This document shows positions 1 through 5,257 of a stretch of 7,649 nucleotides of DNA, piece after piece. The DNA lies in NCBI GenBank assembly GCA_050116155.1, contig JASFPE010000284.1, forward strand, positions 1-7,649, given 5' to 3'. The stretch is from G020353355 sp050116155. GTDB lineage: Bacteria; Desulfobacterota; Desulfobacteria; Desulfobacterales; JAHEIW01. A program made the position numbers and the translations under genes. The notes beneath the pieces were generated by a model. It had not been told where the DNA came from and did no database searches. It saw only the letters and a list, made by a program, of their open reading frames with translations. Every line of letters starts with the position of its first letter. Within the stretch, counting starts at the first letter, position 1.

Positions 1-283
1 GGTGTCAGGTGTCAGTGTTCAGGTGTCAGGGCATAAAGCATGGAGCATGGTGCAGAGGGCATGGGATAAAGGATAAAAGAATAAGAATCCGAGATTCAGG
101 GTTTTTCGATTTTGGATTTCGGATTTTCAAAACACTATACACAAAACACCAAACACAAAACATTTCACACCAAACGCCCAAATCCGAATCTCTAATTTTT
201 TACCTCATGCTCATGCTTTCCGCAATCCGTATGCTGACACCCGACACCTGACACCTGAAACCATAAAGGTGACACTTGAATCC
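1..283. repeat. Heptad-phased composite inverted-repeat element 1
   Basis: This non-coding stretch lies 3' of the hndB-like gene and probably continues past the left edge. It is built from degenerate 7-nt units whose register is kept from base 1 to about 203. GGTGTCA occurs at 1-7, 8-14 and 22-28; GCATG-type units at 29-63; GGATAAA at 64-70 and 71-77; GGATTT-type units at 113-126; A/C-rich units such as CACAAAA (140-146, 154-160) and CACCAAA (147-153, 168-174) fill the middle. The right arm carries complements of the left: AATCCGAATC at 181-190, CATGCTCATGC at 206-216, then TGACACC at 235-241 and 249-255 and TGAAACC at 256-262, with looser units to 283. The 5' arm is G-rich and the 3' arm C-rich. 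There is no transposase gene. Function is unknown; it could fold into a long imperfect hairpin in RNA or single-stranded DNA. Confidence 0.85.
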
Positions 284-328
284 TATCAGCCATGAACTGC
301 GAATCCAGCGCCATAGATAACAATTAAA

Positions 329-697
329 TTACATCCGAGCTAGTGCGAACGCGGTTTGAACCTCACCCAGTAGAACGTGGCGTTTGAAAACCTGGCGCAT
401 TTTATTGGAATCCATATCTCTATAAACGATCGGTTCAGCACCTTCGGTTTCCACCGTCACGTTCGGTTCACTGCTGCACATTCCCATGCATCCGGAAGTC
501 ACCACCCGAATGTCCTGGCGGTCTGCCTCAGCCATTTCTTCCATCAGGGCGTTCATCACTTCACGGGCGCCGGCCGCAATACCACATGTGCCCATGTGGA
601 CCGTGACTTTAATGTTGGCCTTACCGTGACGCAAGGAAGTTTCCTTGTTCGATTTTTCCTTTATTTTCTTAAGGTCGTCGATTGTCAGTTTTGCCAT
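329..697 (-). CDS. hndB: HndB-like thioredoxin-fold [2Fe-2S] ferredoxin domain protein
   Basis: The 122-residue product resembles HndB, the small thioredoxin-like subunit of NAD(P)-reducing [FeFe]-hydrogenases (HndABCD type). In that family it accompanies the NuoE-like and NuoF-like electron-transfer subunits in the cytoplasm. The N-terminal MAKLTIDDLKKIKEK is family-like. The Fe-S region has GTCGIAAGA (Cys38) and SGCMGMC (Cys70, Cys74). These are the only three cysteines, one fewer than the classic four-Cys set of NuoE-type domains, so cluster binding is uncertain. The start is ATG, with AAGGGGG ending 8 nt upstream. A 116-nt gap with a strong hairpin separates it from the preceding ATPase gene, so it may be expressed at a different level from the rest of the operon. 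No hndA, hndC or hndD lies within the 328 nt to the left edge. The family call is good; partner complex and cluster content are inferred. Confidence 0.78.
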   Translation of the reverse strand: MAKLTIDDLKKIKEKSNKETSLRHGKANIKVTVHMGTCGIAAGAREVMNALMEEMAEADRQDIRVVTSGCMGMCSSEPNVTVETEGAEPIVYRDMDSNKMRQVFKRHVLLGEVQTAFALARM

Positions 698-753
698 CGT
701 TATTTCCCCCTTTATTCGGATTGGCCTTCATCCGATTTTAAAACCTATCTCAA

Positions 754-804
754 TCCGCCTGCGGCGGACTAAGCGCCCATAGTCCCGCCGCCGGCGGGAC
801 TATG
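754..804. repeat. Two adjacent GC-rich palindromes between ATPase and hndB-like genes
   Basis: The larger palindrome (778-804) has perfect 12-nt arms, CATAGTCCCGCC and its complement, around a 3-nt loop. The smaller one (754-768) has 6-nt arms, TCCGCC and GGCGGA, around TGC. They share an AGTCC(C)GCCG core and look like diverged copies of one unit. They lie in the 116-nt gap, starting 9 nt after the stop codon of the ATPase gene in the direction of transcription. No T-run follows on the minus strand, so this is not a standard intrinsic terminator. A REP-like repeat, an mRNA 3'-end stabiliser or a processing site are all possible. The structure is certain, the role is not. Confidence 0.8.
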
Positions 805-813
805 AACACTTAT

Positions 814-1368
814 CTACTTTTTTGAGGTAGGTTCTAGTTGTCGCAGTGAACTGCGAATGGAATCCGTCAAATGGTGGATGACCACCGGATCTGCTAGCGA
901 CAGATCCTGCATTTCTTTTTTGATCTCGCGGGTGTCCAGGCTAAAATCATTGCTATCGATAATATGCGTATACACAAAATCTATGTCCGGATTCCCCATA
1001 ATCAAGGTGGTAATCGTAGCGGCGATGTCTCCCATTGGAGCACGATCGATGTGGCTGTATTGAAACGTTGCTGTAATCTCGGTGCCCTCATCCGGTTTCG
1101 TATCCACCTCAAGATTGCCGTCACATCGCCGGGCTGCGGCAGCCAGAAGTGGCAGTCCCAGTCCCACGCGGCGGGTTGTGCGGGTGGTGACAAACGGATC
1201 CGTTATTTTATCAAGCTTTTCCGGTGGCAATCCCCTGCCGTTGTCTCGAATCACAATTTTTAAACGATCTGCAGAACGCGTTTCCTTTATGAAAATATGG
1301 ATGCAGTCGGCTCCGGCAGTGATCCCGTTTTCGGCAATATCCAATATATGCAGAGATAGTTCACGCAA
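814..1368 (-). CDS. GHKL-type ATP-binding protein (histidine-kinase-like ATPase domain, no H box)
   Basis: The 184-residue protein has a Bergerat-fold ATPase domain: N box ILDIAEN (Glu13, Asn14), G1 box DNGRG (42-46) and G2 box GLGLP (69-73). There is no membrane segment and no phosphoacceptor histidine domain before the N box, so it is not a complete sensor kinase. Residues from about 105 to 184 form a further region that I do not recognise. Proteins of this type occur beside PHP and HndB/NuoE-like genes in hydrogenase-linked clusters; their substrate is not established. The start is TTG directly after the TAA of the PHP gene and in the same frame. It is supported by GGGAGAAGGG, whose near end is 11 nt upstream, and by the family-like N-terminus MRELSLHILDIAEN. 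Signal transduction or protein phosphorylation is likely; the partner is unknown. Confidence 0.85.
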   Translation of the reverse strand: MRELSLHILDIAENGITAGADCIHIFIKETRSADRLKIVIRDNGRGLPPEKLDKITDPFVTTRTTRRVGLGLPLLAAAARRCDGNLEVDTKPDEGTEITATFQYSHIDRAPMGDIAATITTLIMGNPDIDFVYTHIIDSNDFSLDTREIKKEMQDLSLADPVVIHHLTDSIRSSLRQLEPTSKK

Positions 1369-2106
1369 TTAGAGCTTAACCCTTCTCCCATCTTTACCCC
1401 GCAACGCCCGCCGAATCTCATTAGTTGTGGGTTTTGCCATTACAAACATCGTCCAGGCTTTGCCGATATCATCGAGAAAATGAGCATCAGAGGCGGTCAT
1501 GCAAGGCAGTTTGCCAATGCCGGGTACTTCATTGACGGCCTTATCGAGCGGGACACGATAAGAAACTTCAACGCCGTCAATTTTCAGATCCGAGGGGATG
1601 AATCCCAGCTGGCCAATGATTCCATACGCAGTGCGATCCACATGGGATGACAAACTGAGCCCTCCCAGGCTGTGGGTTTTTTCGACAATATCATAAATTC
1701 CAAGTTGGGTGGCGCCAATGAGCAAGCGTGGATTTTCGCCAAGCACCTCATCTTGTTCATTGGCAACAACCTGGTAGCCGAATATCTCGGGGTTGTTGTC
1801 TCCGGTTAAATTTGCGTAAACATAATCCTGCATTGCCAACGTGCTGTCGAGTTTATCGAAAAGAGCTATGATGTGAACCTCTTCTTTTGAACAAATTTCA
1901 ATGCCCGGCAGTACCGAAATTTCCCGGTTTTCGCCTGCCTTCATTACTGCACCGACATTTTCGGCCGTATTGTGATCACAGATCGCAATCACGTCAAGGC
2001 CTTTATCTAGACTACGCTGAACGATTTTCTTGGGACTCATATCCCAGTCACTGCAAGGCGAAAGACAGGTATGAATGTGCAAGTCGGTTTTGAATTGTTT
2101 GAGCAA
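1369..2106 (-). CDS. PHP-domain metal-dependent phosphoesterase
   Basis: The 245-residue protein has the metal-binding motifs of the PHP superfamily in order: DLHIHT (8-13, with His10 and His12), CDHN (Asp44, His45), PGIEI (Glu70), His78, His155, and SDAH (Asp207, His209). PHP proteins hydrolyse phosphoesters in the cytoplasm using up to three metal ions. The physiological substrate cannot be read from the sequence. The start is TTG: an in-frame TAA lies two codons upstream and no other start codon occurs before the DLHIHT motif. A weak AGG site lies 7 nt upstream. The next gene begins on the very next codon in the same frame, which suggests translational coupling. PHP genes of this type recur next to hydrogenase-like Fe-S proteins and GHKL ATPases, consistent with a nucleotide or phosphoprotein signalling role. 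That role is inferred. Confidence 0.88.
   Translation of the reverse strand: MLKQFKTDLHIHTCLSPCSDWDMSPKKIVQRSLDKGLDVIAICDHNTAENVGAVMKAGENREISVLPGIEICSKEEVHIIALFDKLDSTLAMQDYVYANLTGDNNPEIFGYQVVANEQDEVLGENPRLLIGATQLGIYDIVEKTHSLGGLSLSSHVDRTAYGIIGQLGFIPSDLKIDGVEVSYRVPLDKAVNEVPGIGKLPCMTASDAHFLDDIGKAWTMFVMAKPTTNEIRRALRGKDGRRVKL
1380..1389 (-). promoter_or_regulatory. Ribosome-binding site deciding the TTG start of the GHKL ATPase gene
   Basis: The minus strand reads GGGAGAAGGG here, inside the last codons of the PHP gene and 11 nt before the TTG at 1368. It supports independent initiation at TTG right after the PHP stop codon, rather than a later start that would cut into the N box. Confidence 0.65.
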
Positions 2107-2119
2107 TCTTTAACCTGAA

Positions 2120-2147
2120 ATATTCAATATTCTATTTTCAATATTCA
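2120..2147. repeat. Tandem heptad tract, four ATATTCA-type units
   Basis: Four consecutive 7-nt units occur between DRTGG gene 2 and the PHP gene: ATATTCA (2120-2126), ATATTCT (2127-2133), ATTTTCA (2134-2140) and ATATTCA (2141-2147). The tract makes up about half of the 58-nt gap. The unit length and TTCA core match the units in the larger intergenic elements of this window. It leaves the flanking reading frames intact. No function is evident. Confidence 0.85.
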
Positions 2148-2164
2148 ATGCCAGCTCTTACAGG

Positions 2165-2521
2165 TTATGTCTGGTCTGATTGGGGACTACCTACTCCGAG
2201 GGCATGCAGACAACCGGCCAGTTCATAGGCGGATTTCGGCCATAAAAGTAAGGGGATATCTTCCTGATTCGCTTTTTGCAGCGTTTCGTCGTCTGGAGTT
2301 TGGCCCCCGGTGATAATGATGGCCGCCATCTCACGTAATACCGCTACTGCCACGATATTTTGATGCCCCTGAATCGTCAGCCATACACAACGTTCAGGGG
2401 CGTTTGCCATTATCTCACTTAACAAATCTCCGCAGTAACCGCCTTTAACCTCCCGCTCGAGGCCTTTGGCTCCAGCTGCAACCATTAAACCAAAGTGCTC
2501 TACCAGATCTTTTACCTGCAT
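2165..2521 (-). CDS. DRTGG-domain protein (second paralogue)
   Basis: The 118-residue protein is a single DRTGG-type domain, a ligand-binding-like fold also found as a module in phosphotransacetylases and CBS-domain proteins. Visible family traits are the N-terminal helix MQVKDLVEHF, CGDLLSEIM (30-38), a central hydrophobic strand ending in TGGQTP (71-76), and IPLLLWPKSAYELAGCLHALG near the end (positions 89 onward). It aligns along its length with the product of 4341-4694, sharing the LE-x-E, DL-x-S-x-I, S-x-Y and LHA positions, so the two are diverged paralogues in one operon. The start is ATG with AAGGAA 9 nt upstream. It follows the hydrogenase-like gene by 36 nt. The ligand is unknown; a regulatory small-molecule sensor is inferred. 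The last residues (GSPQSDQT) look like a free tail. Confidence 0.82.
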   Translation of the reverse strand: MQVKDLVEHFGLMVAAGAKGLEREVKGGYCGDLLSEIMANAPERCVWLTIQGHQNIVAVAVLREMAAIIITGGQTPDDETLQKANQEDIPLLLWPKSAYELAGCLHALGVGSPQSDQT

Positions 2522-2557
2522 CTTACACGATTCCTTTCCGGGTTACCCTGCTGAAAG

Positions 2558-3871
2558 TTATTTATTTTTTTTCTTCGCCTGGGCATGCACCCAAAGACAG
2601 TCCTTCATGGAAGCACTTCCGCGGACCACATCCTCGGCGAACGTCCGGCAATCCGGTGCGCCACAGGCGGCGCAATCTCTGCCTTCAATGACTTCCAGCA
2701 ATTTTTCGACCTTTTGCATGGACTCAATGGATAGCCCTTCCTTCTGACCACCAAACAAGGTCAACAAGCGCGATGGTCGGTTTTCCGTCTGAAAATCTCC
2801 TTTTTCGTAAAGCCGCAGAATTTTTTCACGCGGCAAGCGTCTGCCGAGGCCGAACATTTTAATCATTTTTTGAACTGCACTTTTGGCTAAATATTTATCT
2901 ACAACATTCAACACTCCGCCAAGGCATCCTTCGCGACACGTTCTGAATTCAATGTATTCGATATCCTGAAAGAGTCCCATTTCTATTTTCTGGAGATAGG
3001 TAATGGTTTCTTCGATCCCCGAAACGGCCAAGGACTTTTCAATATCCATGTCGGCAATCTCTCCGCCGGACATGGCCCACATGGAGGCATTACCGGTGGC
3101 ACAGGTTTCGTATTCGAAGCGTGTCTGGTAAAATGGAATCGCATCGGATTCTCTGATTCGCCGGACGTGTCCGGCCAATTCCGGGTAAATGTCGTTAATG
3201 CCCATTGCGAATTCAGGTATGGTGGGCTGCTTGTCCGTCTCCAGGCAGGCTGGGTCCATTTTCGTGGGGCAGGGATTGATATAATATAAGGCCACGTCCT
3301 CTCCGGTTTCCATATAGAATGGAATAATGCGCCGCTTGATTTCTCTGGCCATCAAAGCAACCGGCCTTAACACGGGCAGGACATGTGGCATCAGACTCGG
3401 AAATTGAAAGGCGATCAGCCGCACCACCACCGGACAGACCGGGGAAATCAGCGGCCACGGTGCGTTGCGCGTCTCGCGGTTGCGCTTGATAAACTCCTCG
3501 GTTGCAAGCTGGAACATCTCCAGAAAATAGGACATATCAATGGTGTGTTGAAATCCCATTTGCCGCAGTCCATGAAGCACATCTTTGGGCATGATACCCG
3601 GGAACTGGGCATACAGAACCGGTGATACCAACGCCACCGCAACGTGATTGTTTCCAATACTTTTTAAATCTGAGGTTGCCGCTTTGACCGCACCAGCGGG
3701 GCAGGCTCGGAGACACTCTCCACACCCAATGCACTGGTTTACGATACGGATTGATTTTTTACTTTTAATGCGAATGGCCTTGGTTGGGCAGACTCTTAAG
3801 CACGATGCACAGCCCGTGCACAGGCCTTCATCAAAGCGCACAAAACACGTGTCTCGTTGTTTGCTTCTCAC
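2558..3871 (-). CDS. Hydrogenase-like Fe-S protein: 2x[4Fe-4S] ferredoxin + [FeFe]-hydrogenase large-subunit-like domain + C-terminal 4Fe-4S domain
   Basis: The 437-residue protein starts with two ferredoxin motifs, CTGCASCLRVCP (Cys18, 21, 24, 28) and CIGCGECLRACP (Cys47, 50, 53, 57). A domain like the catalytic part of [FeFe]-hydrogenases follows: SPVCP (Cys146), NPCPTK (Cys201, Lys204) and TCREGC (Cys312, Cys316) match the L1, L2 and L3 motifs. These are the four cysteines that hold the H-cluster cubane in active enzymes. The first Cys of the TSCCP motif, the proton-transfer residue, is Val145 here. The protein ends with a CX2CX4CX16C four-cysteine domain (Cys390, 393, 398, 415). This architecture matches hydrogenase-like proteins regarded as sensory (HydS-type, group D) rather than strong catalysts. 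It probably senses hydrogen or redox state in the cytoplasm and signals to the adjacent ATPase, PHP and DRTGG proteins; that is inference. The start is GTG, overlapping the previous stop as GTGA. Confidence 0.87.
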   Translation of the reverse strand: MRSKQRDTCFVRFDEGLCTGCASCLRVCPTKAIRIKSKKSIRIVNQCIGCGECLRACPAGAVKAATSDLKSIGNNHVAVALVSPVLYAQFPGIMPKDVLHGLRQMGFQHTIDMSYFLEMFQLATEEFIKRNRETRNAPWPLISPVCPVVVRLIAFQFPSLMPHVLPVLRPVALMAREIKRRIIPFYMETGEDVALYYINPCPTKMDPACLETDKQPTIPEFAMGINDIYPELAGHVRRIRESDAIPFYQTRFEYETCATGNASMWAMSGGEIADMDIEKSLAVSGIEETITYLQKIEMGLFQDIEYIEFRTCREGCLGGVLNVVDKYLAKSAVQKMIKMFGLGRRLPREKILRLYEKGDFQTENRPSRLLTLFGGQKEGLSIESMQKVEKLLEVIEGRDCAACGAPDCRTFAEDVVRGSASMKDCLWVHAQAKKKNK

Positions 3872-4308
3872 GTTGCTTCGCCTCCCTGATCGATAAGGAA
3901 TGTCATCCGCACCTGCGTGCCCTGACCTTTTTGGGATTGAACATCGATTTGATCTGAATTCTTTTTCATATTCGGCAGTCCCATTCCGGCACCGAAACCC
4001 ATTTCCCGATGTTCATCGTTGGCCGTGGAATATCCGGCCTGCATGGCCAGCTCTATATCTTCGATGCCATTTCCGTCATCGCTGATTTCCAAGACCAGCT
4101 TGTCTGAATCGATTTCAATGCTTAAGGAGCCATCTCCGCCATGCATGACCGCATTCATTTCACCTTCATAACCGCATATTGCTATTCGTCGAATCAATTT
4201 AGGCTCAAAATTCATTGATTTGAGAATATTCTGGACGTTGATTGAGGCCTCACCCGCACGGATGAAATCTCTGGATTTGATAGGAAAACTTTTTTTAAGT
4301 CCGGCCAT
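3868..4308 (-). CDS. RsbW/SpoIIAB-like anti-sigma-factor-type serine kinase (GHKL ATPase)
   Basis: The 146-residue protein is almost entirely one ATPase domain of the anti-sigma/serine-kinase type: N box region YEGEMNAVMHG (47-57, Glu50 and Asn52), G1 box DDGNGI (77-82) and G2 box GFGAGMGLPNM (104-114). RsbW and SpoIIAB proteins bind a sigma factor and phosphorylate an STAS anti-anti-sigma partner. No STAS or sigma-factor gene lies in this window, so the partner here may be something else. The gene begins 32 nt after DRTGG gene 1 and its stop overlaps the GTG of the hydrogenase-like gene by 4 nt, a sign of translational coupling and probably of joint function. The start is ATG at 4308; the GAGAAG site 5-6 nt upstream is weak. 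It is clearly different in type from the longer GHKL protein at 814-1368. Family confidence is high, target unknown. Confidence 0.86.
   Translation of the reverse strand: MAGLKKSFPIKSRDFIRAGEASINVQNILKSMNFEPKLIRRIAICGYEGEMNAVMHGGDGSLSIEIDSDKLVLEISDDGNGIEDIELAMQAGYSTANDEHREMGFGAGMGLPNMKKNSDQIDVQSQKGQGTQVRMTFLIDQGGEAT
3881..3886 (-). promoter_or_regulatory. Ribosome-binding site for the GTG start of the hydrogenase-like gene
   Basis: The minus strand carries GGGAGG, 9 nt before the GTG at 3871 and inside the end of the upstream ATPase gene. It is the strongest Shine-Dalgarno match in the operon. It supports the non-ATG start and the GTGA overlap, and suggests efficient independent initiation of the Fe-S protein. 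Confidence 0.7.
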
Positions 4309-4340
4309 TGTAGCTTCTCAGCATGTAGGGTTATCCGATA

Positions 4341-4694
4341 TCAGCGATTACCGTCGAGTCCTGTTAGATTGCAGGCATGCAACCGACCGCAGGAAACAAA
4401 CATGGAATACGGACTCGATATCAATGGCAGATCCTGCGCCTCGGCCAAATCGATGACCTCCTGGGGAGGTTTTTTGCCCCTGACAAACACCACGGCCCCT
4501 ACGCCGGCCACCATGGCGGTTCGGATCACCTGAACGGTAGTCAGTCCAGTTAACAAGATGCATCCCTCGGATAACCCCGCAAGGATGTCGCTCATCAAGT
4601 CACTGGCGCCACACCGACCAATTTCTTTTTCCAGGTGGTTTTTTCCGACAAGAACGCTTGCATCCAACGCATCTACAATTTCTGATAATTTCAT
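4341..4694 (-). CDS. DRTGG-domain protein (first gene of the operon)
   Basis: The 117-residue single-domain protein is of the DRTGG type: MKLSEIVDAL helix, CGASDLMSDIL (28-38), CILLTGL (45-51), a hydrophobic strand leading into VRGKKP (71-76), and LPLISSPYSMFVSCGRLHA near the end (89-107). The literal DRTGG motif is not kept; the call rests on the overall pattern and on similarity to the second copy at 2165-2521. It is the promoter-proximal gene, about 100 nt after the predicted transcription start. The start is ATG, with GGTGG 9 nt upstream as a modest ribosome site. In related clusters such proteins accompany anti-sigma-type ATPases and hydrogenase-like proteins. The pair could form a heterodimer or bind different ligands; neither is shown by the sequence. 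Confidence 0.82.
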   Translation of the reverse strand: MKLSEIVDALDASVLVGKNHLEKEIGRCGASDLMSDILAGLSEGCILLTGLTTVQVIRTAMVAGVGAVVFVRGKKPPQEVIDLAEAQDLPLISSPYSMFVSCGRLHACNLTGLDGNR

Positions 4695-4759
4695 TGACTA
4701 AATCCACCACATCATAAATTTATTGCAAAATTCACATCCATCTCATCCACGATCCGTTT

Positions 4760-4783
4760 GAGTCCGGCGTTTACGCTGGAATC
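4760..4783 (-). promoter_or_regulatory. Stem-loop in the operon leader
   Basis: In the predicted 5' leader the transcript can form a stem from GATTCCAGCG and CGCCGGACTC around the loop TAAA, with 8 of 10 positions paired and two mismatches. It lies about 10 nt after the predicted transcription start and about 65 nt before the first start codon. It could be an operator, a transcript-protecting 5' stem or part of a leader control; nothing identifies which. Confidence 0.35.
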
Positions 4784-4799
4784 GACAATGATACGCAAA

Positions 4800-4828
4800 A
4801 GTATAGATTAAAGGCAATTGGGTGTCAA
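4800..4828 (-). promoter_or_regulatory. Sigma-70-type promoter of the DRTGG/hydrogenase-like operon
   Basis: On the minus strand TTGACA (4828-4823) is followed after exactly 17 nt by TATACT (4805-4800): a perfect -35 box, optimal spacing, and a -10 box with one difference from TATAAT. Transcription would start at about 4792-4794, giving a leader of roughly 100 nt before the ATG at 4694. The -35 box falls within a GGTGTCA unit (4821-4827, plus strand) of the intergenic repeat family. I saw no comparably good promoter in the other gaps downstream, which suits one operon from 4694 to at least 814. Confidence 0.75.
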
Positions 4829-4856
4829 GGGAACTGGTTGCTTGTCTCTCATCTCT

Positions 4857-5215
4857 GGCTTCGGGTTTCGGGGTTCACAAGTGTAAGGTTCTGGGCTCGA
4901 GTTTTCAGGTTTAAAGGTTCAGGGTTCAGGGTTCAAAAACATATACAAAATTAGGTGTCAGGTAAAAAGCATGGGGCATGGAGCAAGGGGCATGGGGTAA
5001 AAGGATTAAGGATTCTGGCTAGGCAATTAGGAATTTAGGAATTCAGGAATTAAAAGATATTAAAACCCAGAACTTCTGAACACTGAACCTTAAACCCTGT
5101 CTTTAAATTCGACCTCCGCATTCCGCATTCCGAATTCGAAAGGTCTTTAACCCTATGCTCCATGCCCCAAGCCCCACGCCATATACCTGACACCTGACAC
5201 CCGAAACCTGACAAA
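4857..5215. repeat. Heptad-phased composite inverted-repeat element 2
   Basis: This fills most of the 563-nt gap between ade and the DRTGG operon. The left part has GGTTTCG and GGTTCAG units (4864-4870, 4916-4922, 4923-4929). Twelve units in unbroken 7-nt register follow from 4954 to 5037: GGTGTCA (4954-4960), GGTAAAA, AGCATGG (4968-4974), GGCATGG (4975-4981, 4989-4995), GGTAAAA (4996-5002), GGATTAA and relatives. Around 5038-5052 the unit becomes GGAATTCA-like. The right half holds complements: CTGAACC-type units at 5066-5100, CATTCCG at 5119-5125 and 5126-5132, then ten in-register units from 5146 to 5215 including CCATGCC (5160-5166) and TGACACC (5188-5194, 5195-5201). The arm order is not perfectly nested, since the GGTTCAG complement sits near the centre. 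No open reading frame of note lies inside. The rest of the gap holds the promoter and leader. Confidence 0.85.
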
Positions 5216-5257
5216 AACAGACACTATTGACCAATTACCAGTAACTAATGCCTCGTA

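Noticed and set aside
9..251. 80-residue plus-strand open frame
   Set aside because: It lies wholly within repeat element 1, its composition simply reflects the repeats, and no family features or ribosome site are seen.
1..283. CRISPR array or transposon
   Set aside because: Units are 7 nt and contiguous with no spacers, no cas gene is near, and no transposase, clean terminal repeats or target duplication is seen in any of the three elements.
377..772. 131-residue plus-strand open frame opposite the hndB-like gene
   Set aside because: It is antisense to a well-supported gene and shows no recognisable motif; a shadow of the coding strand.
778..804. Intrinsic terminator after the GHKL ATPase gene
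   Set aside because: The stem is strong and perfect, but no T-run follows it on the minus strand; kept as a palindromic repeat only.
4712..4798. Minus-strand reading frame of 28 codons in the operon leader (TTG start, product beginning LRIIVDSSVNAG)
   Set aside because: Its TTG lies upstream of the predicted transcription start and it has no ribosome site; the protein-like look may be chance or a gene remnant.
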